In this document: piece by piece, positions 1 through 8,535 of the stretch
Layout of the letters: every line of letters starts with the position of its first letter
How positions within the stretch are numbered: the first letter of the stretch is position 1
DNA from: Thermoleophilia bacterium
GTDB lineage: Bacteria > Actinomycetota > Thermoleophilia > Gaiellales > Gaiellaceae
Assembly: GCA_019683855.1 (NCBI GenBank)
Contig: JADGHP010000007.1
Coordinates: forward strand, 1 to 33,677
Length of the DNA stretch: 33,677 bases
Direction: 5' to 3'
Position numbers and translations under genes: made by a program
The notes under the pieces: generated by a model
What the model saw: the letters and a program-made list of their open reading frames with translations, nothing else
What the model was told of the DNA's origin: nothing
The model's database searches: none

Positions 1-579
1 CGCTGGCGGGCGGCCGCGGTGAGGGAGGCGGTGCGTCCCGGCGACCGCGTCCTCGACGCCTGCTGCGGCACCGGCGACCTCGCGGTGGCGGCGCGCCGCG
101 CCGGCGCGCGCGAGGTGGTGGGGCTCGACTTCTCCGAGGCGATGCTGGAGCGCGCGCGCCGCAAGGCGCCCGCGATCGAGTGGGTGCGCGGGGATCTGCT
201 CGCGCTGCCGTTCCCCGAAGCCAGCTTCGACGTCGCCACCGTCGGCTTCGGCGTGCGCAACGTCGAGGAGCTCGACGCCGCCCTGCGAGAGCTGCGCCGC
301 GTCCTCCGCCCAGGCGGACGGCTGGCCGTGCTCGAGATCACGACCCCGCGCGGCTGGCTCGCGCCCTTCTACCGCCTCTGGTTCGACCGCGCGATCCCCC
401 TCCTCGGACGGGCGCTCCCGGGCGGCGCCGCGTACACGTACCTGCCGGCGAGCGTGCGCCGGTTCCCCGAGCCGGAAGCGCTCGCGGAGGCGCTCGAGCG
501 TGCCGGGTTCGGCAACGTGCGGTTCCGCCTGTATGCAGGGGGTATCGTGGCGCTGCACGTAGGGGAGGCGAGGGAGTGA
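1..579 (+). CDS. menG: Demethylmenaquinone C-methyltransferase (MenG/UbiE family), 5'-truncated by window edge
   Basis: This is a SAM-dependent methyltransferase of the UbiE/MenG family, which performs the last ring methylation of menaquinone. The open frame runs from base 1. The first codons read RWRAAAVREAV, matching the RxWR region that in full UbiE proteins lies about 50 residues from the N terminus, so the start is outside the window. The GTG at 19 would cut into the fold and is unlikely to be the start. Visible motifs are the SAM-binding DACCGTGDLA, the acidic GLDFSEAML strand, the GVRNVEELDAALRELRRVLRPGG post-motif region (seen in pieces) and a GGIVALHVG tail typical of UbiE ends. The next gene begins inside the stop codon (GTGA overlap). 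Its place next to polyprenyl synthase and mqn genes supports a menaquinone role. Confidence 0.9.
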   Translation, partial: RWRAAAVREAVRPGDRVLDACCGTGDLAVAARRAGAREVVGLDFSEAMLERARRKAPAIEWVRGDLLALPFPEASFDVATVGFGVRNVEELDAALRELRRVLRPGGRLAVLEITTPRGWLAPFYRLWFDRAIPLLGRALPGGAAYTYLPASVRRFPEPEALAEALERAGFGNVRFRLYAGGIVALHVGEARE

Positions 580-1499
580 GCGCGACGGGCACGCTGGCGG
601 GCATCCGGGCCGTTCCCGGGCTCGAGGCGTATCTCGACGCGCTCGAGGAGCGGCTCGCCCGGACGGTGGCGAGTCACCCGGGCCTCGTCGCTGCGGTGGG
701 CAACGAGGCGCTCGCCGCGGGGGGCAAGCGGCTCCGCCCTGCCCTCGTCTTCCTCTCGACCCCCCGCGACCGCGAGCCGTCGCTCGCCGCGGGCGTCGCG
801 GTCGAGCTCGTGCACATGGCGACGCTCGTGCACGACGACCTGATCGATCGCGCGCACTTCCGCCGCGGCAAGGCGGCCGCGTGGTCGGTCTACGGCTCCG
901 ACGCCGCCCGCGCCACCGGCGACTACCTGTTCGCGCGCGCCTTCGCCGAGCTCGCCGCCGCCGGCGATCCGGAGGCGGTCGCGATCCTCGCCGACGCGAC
1001 CCTCTGCCTCGCGCGCGGCGAGGCGCTCCAGCGCACCCAGGCGCACGATCCCTCGACGACGGTGGAGGCGTACCTCGAGCGATGCGCGCTCAAGACGGGG
1101 AAGCTGTTCGAGGCCGCGTGCAGGCTCGGCGGCGGATCGGGCGAGTACGGCCTCGCGCTCGGGGTGGCGTTCCAGATCGTCGACGACATCCTCGACTGCT
1201 CGGGCGCCACGATCGAGACGGGGAAGATCGCGGGGACCGACCTTCGCGACGGGACGCCGACGCTGCCCCTCCTGCTCGCCGCGCAGGAGGACGCCGTCGT
1301 CCGCGCTGCCCTCGCCGGCGACCCGCTCGCCCTCTCCACCGGCGGCGCGCTCGTCCGGGTCGCCGCCACCGGTGCGCTCGAGCGCTCCCTCGAGGTCGCC
1401 CTCGACTACGCTAGTCGGGCCAGGGCGTGCCTCAACGGCGAGCTGCACCGCGACGAGCTCGAGGCGCTGACGCACGCCGTCGTCAACCGCGAAAGGTAG
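576..1499 (+). CDS. Polyprenyl diphosphate synthase (menaquinone side chain)
   Basis: This 307-residue trans-isoprenyl diphosphate synthase elongates allylic diphosphates with IPP, most likely making the menaquinone side chain. It has GGKRLRP (49-55), the first Asp-rich motif DDLID (87-91) preceded by LVHMATLVH, and the second Asp-rich motif DDILD (203-207) preceded by GVAFQIV. The GTG start at 576 is chosen because it overlaps the methyltransferase stop by four bases and gives normal family length; the open frame continues upstream only as a shadow of the preceding gene. Heptaprenyl or octaprenyl specificity cannot be read from sequence. It lies 10 bases before mqnE in the same apparent operon. 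Confidence 0.9.
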   Translation: MSATGTLAGIRAVPGLEAYLDALEERLARTVASHPGLVAAVGNEALAAGGKRLRPALVFLSTPRDREPSLAAGVAVELVHMATLVHDDLIDRAHFRRGKAAAWSVYGSDAARATGDYLFARAFAELAAAGDPEAVAILADATLCLARGEALQRTQAHDPSTTVEAYLERCALKTGKLFEAACRLGGGSGEYGLALGVAFQIVDDILDCSGATIETGKIAGTDLRDGTPTLPLLLAAQEDAVVRAALAGDPLALSTGGALVRVAATGALERSLEVALDYASRARACLNGELHRDELEALTHAVVNRER

Positions 1500-1509
1500 G
1501 CCGTTCCCC

Positions 1510-2616
1510 GTGGCAGTCCTCGACGCGATCGACACGCTCGCACCCATCCGGGAGAAGGTGGAGGCAGGCGAGCGGCTGGACTTCGAGGACGGACTGACGC
1601 TGATCGAGTGCGACGACCTGCTCGCGCTCGGCGAGCTCGCCGACCTGGCGCGGCGGGTGCGCGGCGGCGGCGACGAGGTCTACTTCGTCCAGAACCTCTA
1701 CCTCAACCAGACGAACGTCTGCCGCGTGAAGTGCAAGTTCTGCGCGTTCGCGCGGACGCGCAAGCAGGAGGGCGCGTACACGCTCAGCGCGGACGAGCTC
1801 GTCGAGGAAGCGGTGGCGCAGTACGAGCGGTCGCGGTTCACCGAGATCCACTGCGTCAACGGCGAGAACCCGCACGTCGACCTCGAGTTCTACGCCGAGG
1901 TGCTGCGCAAGCTGCGCTCGGCGCTGCCAGACGTCCACCTCAAGTTCTACACGGCCTCCGAGATCCACCACATGTCGAAGCTCGAGGGGTGCACGCACGA
2001 GGAGGTGCTGCGCGTGCTCAAGGACGCCGGGCTCGGCTCGCTCCCGGGCGGCGGCGCCGAGATCTTCTCCGAGCGCGTCCGCCGCCTGATCGCACCCGGC
2101 AAGGAGCACCCGGACGAGTGGTTCCACGTGCACGACACGGCGCACCGGCTCGGCATCCCGACCCACTGCACGATGCTCTACGGCCACGTGGAGACCTACG
2201 AGGAGCGGATCGACCACCTGCTGCGCCTGCGCGAGCAGCAGGACGCGAGCGGCGGCTTCCTCGCCTTCATCCCGCTCGCGTTCCATCCGGAGAACACGGT
2301 CTTCGAGCGGCGCGGCTTCACGTTCACGACCGGCGCCGACGACCTGAAGATGATCGCGGTGTCGAGGCTGATGCTCGACAACATTCCGCACATCAAGGCC
2401 TACTGGATCATGATGGGCCTGCCGATGGCGCAGATCGCGCTCCACTTCGGCGCCGACGACGTCCAGGGCACCGTCGTGCGCGAGGAGATCTTCCAGGCGG
2501 CCGGCGCCACGAGCGGCACCGAGCAGAAGATCCCGGAGCTCGTGCGGACGATCCGGGAGGCGGGCCGGATTCCGGTGCAGCGCGACACCCTCTACAACGA
2601 GCTGCGTCGATGGTGA
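1510..2616 (+). CDS. mqnE: Aminofutalosine synthase MqnE (radical SAM)
   Basis: This is a 368-residue radical SAM enzyme of the futalosine menaquinone pathway, which joins 3-enolpyruvylbenzoate (the MqnA product) to SAM-derived adenosine to give 6-amino-6-deoxyfutalosine. The 4Fe-4S ligands are C71, C75 and C78 in CRVKCKFC, preceded by LNQTNV. SLPGGGAEIF, the MLYGHVET strand and the FIPLAFHPENT segment follow. That last segment separates MqnE from its paralogue MqnC, which has an FSWTFQ-like segment instead. The start is GTG 1510, ten bases after the previous stop. The two paralogues in this operon share the same Cys positions. I assign this one as MqnE by motif memory, so a swap with MqnC is the main residual risk. 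Confidence 0.88.
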   Translation: MAVLDAIDTLAPIREKVEAGERLDFEDGLTLIECDDLLALGELADLARRVRGGGDEVYFVQNLYLNQTNVCRVKCKFCAFARTRKQEGAYTLSADELVEEAVAQYERSRFTEIHCVNGENPHVDLEFYAEVLRKLRSALPDVHLKFYTASEIHHMSKLEGCTHEEVLRVLKDAGLGSLPGGGAEIFSERVRRLIAPGKEHPDEWFHVHDTAHRLGIPTHCTMLYGHVETYEERIDHLLRLREQQDASGGFLAFIPLAFHPENTVFERRGFTFTTGADDLKMIAVSRLMLDNIPHIKAYWIMMGLPMAQIALHFGADDVQGTVVREEIFQAAGATSGTEQKIPELVRTIREAGRIPVQRDTLYNELRRW

Positions 2617-2650
2617 GGCTCGGCGCATCGACGCTCGTCTCGCGGAGACG
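2604..2650 (+). other. Two consecutive stem-loops at the mqnE-mqnA junction
   Basis: A perfect 9-bp inverted repeat (GCGTCGATG at 2604-2612, CATCGACGC at 2626-2634) encloses the mqnE stop codon in a 13-base loop. It is followed directly by CGTCTC-GCG-GAGACG (2636-2650). The second hairpin ends six bases before the mqnA GTG. No U-run follows, so a classical terminator is unlikely. A role in mRNA processing or in tuning mqnA translation is inference. Confidence 0.45.
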
Positions 2651-2656
2651 CCGCCC

Positions 2657-3436
2657 GTGATCCGGCTTGGCCGCATCTCCTACGTGAACATGGCGCCGGT
2701 CTTCTACCGCGTGGAGGCCGAGGTGGAGGAGGTGCAGGGCGTCCCGACCGAGCTCAACCGGATGCTCGCCGCGCGGGAGCTCGACACGGCCCCGATCTCC
2801 TCGATCGCCTACGCGCGCGAGGCGGACCGGCTGCGCCTCCTGCCGCGGCTCTGCGTCGCCTCCGAGGGCGCCGTCGACTCGATCCAGCTCATCACGCGCA
2901 AGCCGCTCGAGCAGGTGCGCGTCGTCGCCGTCACGCCCGAGTCCGCCACCTCGGTCGCGCTGACGAAGGTGCTGCTGCCCGAGGCCGAGCACGCGCCGCT
3001 CGAGGCCTACGACGCCGGCGAGGCCGAGGCGAAGCTCCTGATCGGGGACGCGGCGCTCCGCTCGGCGTTCGAGGATCCGACGCCGCACTACGACCTCGGC
3101 CGCCTCTGGCTCGAGCGGACGGGTCTGCCGATGGTGTTCGCGGTGTGGGCGTGCCCGGAGCCGCTCGCCGAGGGGCTCGCCGAGCTCGAGGACGCGCTCG
3201 TCGACTCCGTCCGGCGGGCGCGAGCGGAGCCGGAGCGGCTCGCCTACGAGGCGTCCGAGCGCTACGGGTACCCGCCCGGCTTTCTCGCCCGCTACTTCGA
3301 GAAGCTGCGCTACCGGTTCGGGCCGCGCGAGCGCGCCGGCCTCTACACGTTCCTCGAGCTCGCGCGCGACGCGGGGCTGCTCGAGACGGTGCCGGAGCTG
3401 CGCTTCGTGCAGACGCAGGGGGCCGCGGTCGCATGA
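2657..3436 (+). CDS. mqnA: Chorismate dehydratase MqnA
   Basis: This 259-residue protein is of the MqnA/MqnD periplasmic-binding-like fold family and is assigned as chorismate dehydratase, which converts chorismate to 3-enolpyruvylbenzoate, the first committed step of the futalosine pathway. The N terminus IRLGRISYVNMAPVFY is characteristic of MqnA. Further family segments are ELDTAPISSIAYA, SVALTKVLLPE, LLIGDAALR and YDLGRLWLERTGLPMVFAVWA. The GTG start at 2657 places the RLGRISYVN strand at the N terminus as usual. Its stop overlaps the mqnC ATG by four bases. MqnD and MqnB are not in the window. Confidence 0.92.
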   Translation: MIRLGRISYVNMAPVFYRVEAEVEEVQGVPTELNRMLAARELDTAPISSIAYAREADRLRLLPRLCVASEGAVDSIQLITRKPLEQVRVVAVTPESATSVALTKVLLPEAEHAPLEAYDAGEAEAKLLIGDAALRSAFEDPTPHYDLGRLWLERTGLPMVFAVWACPEPLAEGLAELEDALVDSVRRARAEPERLAYEASERYGYPPGFLARYFEKLRYRFGPRERAGLYTFLELARDAGLLETVPELRFVQTQGAAVA

Positions 3437-4539
3437 GCGCGGTCGCGTCGGGCATCGCCGTCGCCGAGATCCTCGAGAAGGCGGTCTCGGGCGAGCGCAT
3501 CTCCGACGAGGAGGCCGTGACCCTGCTGCGCTCGCGCGATCTCGTCGCCATCGGCCGCGCCGCGAACGAGATTCGCAACCGGATGCACGACCCGGAGCGG
3601 GTGACCTTCATCATCGACCGCAACCTCAACTACACGAACATCTGCACCACCGACTGCGACTTCTGCGCCTTCTACCGGCGCCCCGGAGACGTGCGCGAGG
3701 GCTACCTCCTGCCCAAGCCGGTGATCTTCAAGAAGATCGAGGAGACGCTCGCCCTCGGCGGCACGGGGGTGCTGATGCAGGGCGGGCACCACCCCGATCT
3801 CGGCGTCGAGTACTACGAGGACCTCTTCTCCTCGATCAAGGCGCGCTACCCGATCCACCTGCACGCCCTGTCTCCCTCGGAGATCCTGCACGCGGCGCGC
3901 CGCTCGGGTCTGACCGTGCCGGAGACGCTGACCCGGCTGCGCGACGCCGGCCTCGACTCGATCCCCGGCGGCGGCGCCGAGATTCTCGTCGACCGCGTGC
4001 GCAGCATCATCGCACCGCGCAAGACGAAGACGAAGGAGTGGCTCGGCGTGATGCGCGAGGCGCACCGGCTCGGCATCTCGACGACGGCGACGATGATGTA
4101 CGGCCACGTCGAGACCCTCGAGGAGCGGGTCGAGCACATGCGCCGCATCCGCGACCTGCAGGACGAGACCGGCGGCTTTCGCGCCTTCTTCTCGTGGACG
4201 TTCCAGGACGACGGCAACCGCCTCGTCGAGCTGGTGCCGCCGGAGCGCCGGCCGACCTCGTTCGACTACCTGCTGACGCAGGCCGTGTCGCGGATCTACC
4301 TGGACAACGTCCCCCACATCGGCTCCTCCTGGGTGACGCAGGGGAAGAAGATCGGGCAGGTCGCGCTCGCCTTCGGCGCCGACGACCTCGGCTCGGTGAT
4401 GATCGAGGAGAACGTCGTCTCCGCCGCGGGCACGACGCACCGCACGAGCGTGGAGGAGCTCGTCCACCTGATCCGGGGTATGGGCAAGATCCCGGTGCAG
4501 CGCGACACGCTGTACCGCGAGGTCAAGGTCTGGGCCTAG
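3433..4539 (+). CDS. mqnC: Cyclic dehypoxanthinyl futalosine synthase MqnC (radical SAM)
   Basis: This 368-residue radical SAM enzyme is assigned as MqnC, which cyclises dehypoxanthinyl futalosine before MqnD releases 1,4-dihydroxy-6-naphthoate. Cluster ligands are C71, C75 and C78 in CTTDCDFC, after LNYTNI. MqnC-type signatures are GGHHPDLGVEYYEDL, SIPGGGAEIL, the FFSWTFQ segment, SSWVTQGKKIGQ and MIEENVVSAAGT. It is a paralogue of mqnE two genes upstream. The ATG at 3433 overlaps the mqnA stop (ATGA). The convergent sulfatase gene ends one base after its stop, leaving no room for a dedicated terminator. Confidence 0.92.
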   Translation: MSAVASGIAVAEILEKAVSGERISDEEAVTLLRSRDLVAIGRAANEIRNRMHDPERVTFIIDRNLNYTNICTTDCDFCAFYRRPGDVREGYLLPKPVIFKKIEETLALGGTGVLMQGGHHPDLGVEYYEDLFSSIKARYPIHLHALSPSEILHAARRSGLTVPETLTRLRDAGLDSIPGGGAEILVDRVRSIIAPRKTKTKEWLGVMREAHRLGISTTATMMYGHVETLEERVEHMRRIRDLQDETGGFRAFFSWTFQDDGNRLVELVPPERRPTSFDYLLTQAVSRIYLDNVPHIGSSWVTQGKKIGQVALAFGADDLGSVMIEENVVSAAGTTHRTSVEELVHLIRGMGKIPVQRDTLYREVKVWA

Positions 4540-4540
4540 C

Positions 4541-5965
4541 TCAGGAGCCGCCTCGCGGCGGGGCCGGCGGCGCCGCGTCCAGGCGGCGCAGGAGCGCGTG
4601 GAGCGATCGCCGGACGGCGCGGTAGCGGGGGCTGGCGGCGATGTTGTCGAGCTGCCAGGGGTCGCGGCGGAGGTCGTACAGCTCGCGCCAGCCGTTGCGG
4701 TACTCGACGTACAGGTAACGCCTCGTGTGCACGGCGATGTATGGCGGCGGCCCGCCGAGACGGAGCTCGTTGTGGCCGAGGTACTCGAGGAGGAACGCGC
4801 GTCGCCAGCGCACCCTGCGTCCGAGCAGGAGCGGGACGAAGCTGCGGCCGTCCTGCGGCAGGCCGGGCCGGACGCCGGCGAGCGCGCTGATCGTGGGCGC
4901 GAGGTCGATGTTGAGGACGGGGTGGCCGTCGGTGGCGGGCGCGTGCTGCCAGGGCGTGCGCACGATGAGCGGCACCTGCGTCGACTCCTCGTAGGGCCAG
5001 AGCTTGCCGCCGAGCCGGTGCTCGCCCCAGAGGAAGCCGTTGTCGCTCGTGTAGAGGATGACCGTGCGGTCGAGCACCTTGCGTCGGCGCAGGGCGTCCA
5101 CGATCCGCTTGACGGAGCGGTCGAGCGAGAGCAGCGACTCGAGTTGCCGGCGGCGGATGTCGTTCTCGTAGATCCGCGCGGCGGCCTTGAGCATGTCGCG
5201 GTGCCAGTAGCGCCACGGCTTGTCGCCGATCGCGCGCTCGTCGAAGGCGGGCGCGTGCAGGGGCGCGAGGTTCTCCAGCGCGCCCTGGTCCTGCTTGGCG
5301 GGAATCGCGGGCAGGTGCGGGGCGACCGGTGCGAAGTAGAGGAAGAACGGGCTGCGCGCGTGTTCGATGAAGCTGACGGCCTTGTCGGCGAGGACGGTTG
5401 TCGAGTAGTCGGAGGGCGCGTGGCCGTAGTGGACGAGCCGTCCGTTCTCGTTGAGGGTGTAGTCGTAGTAGCGCTCCATCGGGACGCTGTCGATCACCTG
5501 CCAGTCGTCCCAGCCGGGCGGGATCTCATGGTGCCCGTAGAGCGTGTAGTCGTTGATGTACTTGCCGACGAGCGCCGTCTCGTAGCCGGCGTGGTGGAGC
5601 CAGGTGGCGAGGTCGGACCGCTGGTTGAAGGCCGGGAAGCTGTGCGGGCCGAAGTTGCCGAGCACGCCGGTGTGGTGGGAGTACTGGCCGCTGAGGATGC
5701 TCGCCCGCGACGGGCCGCACTCGGACGTCGTCACGTGGAAGTCGGTGAACGTGACCCCGTGGGCGGCGAGCAGCCTCCGCACGTTGCGCATCACGCTCGT
5801 GCCGTCGACGCGCTCGTCGTCGCCGAGGATGAGGACGACGTTCAGGCGCCGTCGGGGTTGCGGCTGTGTCCCGTGTGCGGGGTGGGCGGCCGCCGACGCG
5901 GACGCTGCGGTGATGCCGCACGCAAGACCGATCCCGATCAGGAGCTGGAGACGCACCCTCGTCAC
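4541..5965 (-). CDS. Secreted type I sulfatase
   Basis: This 474-residue formylglycine-dependent sulfatase hydrolyses sulfate esters outside the cytoplasm. The N terminus (about 1-27) is a signal peptide with an RVR start, a hydrophobic core and an Ala-rich end. The mature enzyme has the metal-binding GDDERVD (about 48-54) and the type I motif C83-G-P-S-R, whose Cys is the expected formylglycine. LSGQYSHHTGV, ALVGKYIND and the C-terminal SDNGFLWGEHRLGGK and YEESTQVPLIVR segments follow. The start is GTG 5965. The substrate cannot be inferred, and no formylglycine-generating enzyme is present here. It is transcribed away from the phosphodiester glycosidase gene across a 59-base divergent spacer. 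Confidence 0.9.
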   Translation of the reverse strand: MTRVRLQLLIGIGLACGITAASASAAAHPAHGTQPQPRRRLNVVLILGDDERVDGTSVMRNVRRLLAAHGVTFTDFHVTTSECGPSRASILSGQYSHHTGVLGNFGPHSFPAFNQRSDLATWLHHAGYETALVGKYINDYTLYGHHEIPPGWDDWQVIDSVPMERYYDYTLNENGRLVHYGHAPSDYSTTVLADKAVSFIEHARSPFFLYFAPVAPHLPAIPAKQDQGALENLAPLHAPAFDERAIGDKPWRYWHRDMLKAAARIYENDIRRRQLESLLSLDRSVKRIVDALRRRKVLDRTVILYTSDNGFLWGEHRLGGKLWPYEESTQVPLIVRTPWQHAPATDGHPVLNIDLAPTISALAGVRPGLPQDGRSFVPLLLGRRVRWRRAFLLEYLGHNELRLGGPPPYIAVHTRRYLYVEYRNGWRELYDLRRDPWQLDNIAASPRYRAVRRSLHALLRRLDAAPPAPPRGGS

Positions 5966-6000
5966 GAGGCGGAGAGCATGCCAGAGGTACCGTTGCCGTT

Positions 6001-6010
6001 CCGTTAACGG
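6001..6010. promoter_or_regulatory. 10-bp perfect palindrome in divergent spacer
   Basis: CCGTTAACGG is a perfect palindrome centred in the 59-base spacer between the divergent sulfatase and glycosidase genes. It could be an operator serving both. The spacer has no clear -10 box for either gene, so the assignment is tentative. Confidence 0.25.
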
Positions 6011-6024
6011 CGGCTGAAGGCGGC

Positions 6025-7845
6025 GTGAAGGCGCGCTCGCGCGCCGTCTCGCGCCCGCCGCCGTCCCCGTTACCCTGGCGCCGGGTCGTGCTTCGCGGGT
6101 TGCTCATCGGTGTCGCTCTCGCAGCGCTGGTCGTCTCGACGGCGACCGCGGCCGGCCGTCCTGGCCGCGCGTCGCGCCAGACGACCGAGACGCAGGCGCT
6201 GCTCATGCCGGGGGTCACGTACACGCGCCAGGTGGAGTTCACGCCCCGCGGGCCGGTCGTCCTCGACGTGGTCACCGCGCCCAGGCCGGACGGCTCGCTG
6301 TACACGCTCGCGCCCGCGCTCGCCAACGAGGCCGTCGCCGGCACCGAGAAGCTCACCGCGATCGAGAGGCGGCTCGGCGCGACCGCCACCGTCGTCGGCG
6401 TGAACGGGGACTTCTTCTCCGCCGCGACCGGCGCGCCCAGCGGCATCCTCATGCGCGGCGGCGCGCTCGACACGGCGCCCGCCCCCGCCCGCTCCAGTGT
6501 CGGCATCGCCGCCGACGGGACGCTCTCGGTCGCCCGCGTCGCCTACAAGGGGACGTGGCAGGGCAGCGGTCAGCGGCGCGCGCTCGACCTGAACGCGCCG
6601 CCGGTGAAGGGGCACGCCACGCTCTACACGAGCGCCTGGGGCCCGACCACTCCCGCCGAGAGCGGCGTCGTCGAGGCTGTGCTCTCCTCGTTCCCCCCAG
6701 CGCGGCCCAACCAGCAGCTCGAGGGGACGGTGGCGCAGGTGACGAGCGCGGGCCCGACGCCGATCCCGCGCGGCGGCGCCGTCCTCGTCGCGCGCGGCGC
6801 GCAGGCGCAGGCCCTCGCCGCCGAGGCGCCGGTCGGCCAGCGCGTCGAGGTGCGCTTGACGCTCACGCCCGACTGGAGCGGGCTCGTCTCGGCGATCGGC
6901 GGTGGGCCGCTGCTCGTCTCCCGCGGCAAGCCCGTCTTCAACGCCCACGAGTCCTTCGACGCCTCGGTCGTCAACGCCCGCGCGGCGCGCAGCGCCGTTG
7001 GCCAGCTCCGCGACGGGCGGATCGTGCTCGTGACGGTGGAGGGCGACGGGCCGGCCTACAGCGTCGGGATGACGAGCTACGAGCTCGCCGTCGCGCTCGC
7101 CCGGCTCGGCGCCGTCACCGCCGTCGGGCTCGGCTCGGGCGCCACCGCGGCGATGGCGTTCGACGGAACCCTGCTCACCCGGCCGACGGGCGGCGACGAG
7201 CGACCGCTCGCGGACGCGCTCCTGCTCGCCTACACGGGCGTCTACGCGGCCCCGCCCGCCGTGGGCGTGCTCTCGCCGAACGGCGACGGCGTCGACGACG
7301 CGCAGACCCTCTCCTACAAGCTCGTCCGGCCCTCGCACGTCGTCGCCACGCTCACCGGACCCGGCTCGACGACGCTGACGCTCGCCGACGGGGAGGAGCA
7401 GCCGGGCGTCCACACGCTCCGGTGGGACGGGCGTCTGCCAGGCGGCTCGGCGGCGCCCGAGGGGAAGTGGCGCTTCGCCGTCGCCGCCACCGACGACCGC
7501 GGCGCCACCACGACCGCGCAGCGCGACTTCACGCTCGACGACACGCTGCGCTCGCTCGCGGTCAGCGGGCCTGCTGGGAACGCGGTCGCCGCCGCGACGT
7601 TTGAGCTCACCCGCTCCGCCTCGGTCGTCGTCACCGTCGAGCGGCGCAACGGCACCGTCGTCGCCACCCTCCTGCGCAGGACGCTCGCTCCCGGCCCGCA
7701 GAGCGTCGCCTGGGAGGGGCGCGCCGCGAACGGCGGCCGCGCCTCCAATGGCGCCTACCTGATGCACGTGGTCGCCACCTCGCCGATCGGCCGGGTCTCG
7801 CTCACCGCCCCCTTCACGCTCCCGCTGCGCGCCCGTCGCTCGTAG
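6025..7845 (+). CDS. Secreted phosphodiester glycosidase (NAGPA domain) with FlgD/Ig-like C-terminal modules
   Basis: This 606-residue exported protein has a signal anchor at about 20-43 (VVLRGLLIGVALAALVVS). Its central region matches the phosphodiester glycosidase/NAGPA (DUF2233) fold, with VGVNGDFFS, GAPSGILMR, AIGGGPLLV, the RSAVGQLRDGRIVLVTVEG strand (seen in pieces), GMTSYELAVAL and GLGSGATAAM. These enzymes cleave phosphodiester-linked sugars. The C-terminal about 200 residues carry two FlgD-like Ig modules, with VLSPNGDGVDD, LRWDGR and GKWRF, then VAWEGRAANGG and SNGAYLM. The GTG start at 6025 is the first in frame after the divergent spacer. It is probably cell-surface or secreted and linked to the neighbouring glycan genes; the substrate is unknown. 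Confidence 0.85.
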   Translation: MKARSRAVSRPPPSPLPWRRVVLRGLLIGVALAALVVSTATAAGRPGRASRQTTETQALLMPGVTYTRQVEFTPRGPVVLDVVTAPRPDGSLYTLAPALANEAVAGTEKLTAIERRLGATATVVGVNGDFFSAATGAPSGILMRGGALDTAPAPARSSVGIAADGTLSVARVAYKGTWQGSGQRRALDLNAPPVKGHATLYTSAWGPTTPAESGVVEAVLSSFPPARPNQQLEGTVAQVTSAGPTPIPRGGAVLVARGAQAQALAAEAPVGQRVEVRLTLTPDWSGLVSAIGGGPLLVSRGKPVFNAHESFDASVVNARAARSAVGQLRDGRIVLVTVEGDGPAYSVGMTSYELAVALARLGAVTAVGLGSGATAAMAFDGTLLTRPTGGDERPLADALLLAYTGVYAAPPAVGVLSPNGDGVDDAQTLSYKLVRPSHVVATLTGPGSTTLTLADGEEQPGVHTLRWDGRLPGGSAAPEGKWRFAVAATDDRGATTTAQRDFTLDDTLRSLAVSGPAGNAVAAATFELTRSASVVVTVERRNGTVVATLLRRTLAPGPQSVAWEGRAANGGRASNGAYLMHVVATSPIGRVSLTAPFTLPLRARRS

Positions 7846-7848
7846 ACT
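7843..7848 (+). promoter_or_regulatory. -10-like box TAGACT for a leaderless dedA transcript
   Basis: TAGACT overlaps the upstream stop codon and ends six bases before the GTG start at 7855. No ribosome binding site lies between. The geometry fits transcription starting at or next to the start codon. No convincing -35 was found. Confidence 0.45.
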
Positions 7849-7854
7849 TGCCGG

Positions 7855-8535
7855 GTGCTCGCGAGCATCACCTCGAGCTTCACCTCGCAGGTCGCCTCGC
7901 ACGGCGTGTACGCGGTCTTCGGGCTGATGGCGGTCGACGCCGTCTTCCCGGCCGCGGGCGAGATCGTGATGCTGTACGCGGGCGCGGTCGCCGCCGGCGT
8001 GTTCGCGGCCGCGCACGGGGTTACCATCCTCGGCTGGCACGTCGGCTTCGGGGCGGGCGCCTACGTCGCGATGGCGCTCGCCGGGACGCTCGGCTACCTG
8101 GCCGGCGCGGTCGTCGGCTGGGGGATCGGGCTCTACGGCGGCCGGCCGCTGCTCGAGCGGCGCGGCCGTTGGCTCCACATCACCCCTGAGCGTCTCGACC
8201 GCGCCGAGGAGTGGTTCGGCCGCTGGGGAGACCTGGGCGTGCTCGTCGGCCGCGTGACGCCGATCGTCCGCTCCTTCGTCTCGATCCCCGCCGGCGTCTT
8301 CGAGATGCCCCTCGCGCCGTACACGCTGCTGACGCTGATCGGGTCCGCGGTCTGGGCGTTCGCGATCGCCGGGGCCGGCTACGGCCTCGGCAGCGGCTAC
8401 GAGCGGTTCGATCACGGCTTCAAGTACGTCGAGTACGCGGTCGCGGCCGGCGTCGCGGCGCTGCTGGGCTACCTCCTGTACCGACGCAGACGCGCAGCTA
8501 GAGTGACCCGCCGTGCAGAAGATCCCGCTGGTTGA
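7855..8535 (+). CDS. DedA family membrane protein
   Basis: This 226-residue integral membrane protein belongs to the DedA/SNARE-associated family, members of which are linked to undecaprenyl phosphate or phospholipid flipping and membrane homeostasis. Family marks are the acidic PAAGEIVMLYAGA segment near residue 35, GRVTPIVRSFVSIPAGVFEM (about 139-158) and GSAVWAFAIAGAGYGLG. Several hydrophobic stretches and an Arg-rich cytosolic tail follow. The start is GTG 7855, six bases after a TAGACT box. The 3' end overlaps the aminotransferase gene by 23 bases, which suggests co-expression with the glycan genes and would fit a lipid-carrier role (inference). Confidence 0.88.
   Translation: MLASITSSFTSQVASHGVYAVFGLMAVDAVFPAAGEIVMLYAGAVAAGVFAAAHGVTILGWHVGFGAGAYVAMALAGTLGYLAGAVVGWGIGLYGGRPLLERRGRWLHITPERLDRAEEWFGRWGDLGVLVGRVTPIVRSFVSIPAGVFEMPLAPYTLLTLIGSAVWAFAIAGAGYGLGSGYERFDHGFKYVEYAVAAGVAALLGYLLYRRRRAARVTRRAEDPAG
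8499..8504 (+). promoter_or_regulatory. -10-like box TAGAGT ahead of the aminotransferase gene
   Basis: TAGAGT lies inside the end of dedA and ends eight bases before the GTG start at 8513, with no ribosome binding site between. It could be an internal leaderless promoter. Because it sits in coding sequence the evidence is weaker than for the intergenic examples. Confidence 0.3.

Noticed and set aside
1510-4539. The two radical SAM genes as a recent tandem duplication of one function
   Set aside because: Their sequences differ throughout, and each carries its own family segment (FIPLAFHPENT against FFSWTFQ), fitting MqnE and MqnC.
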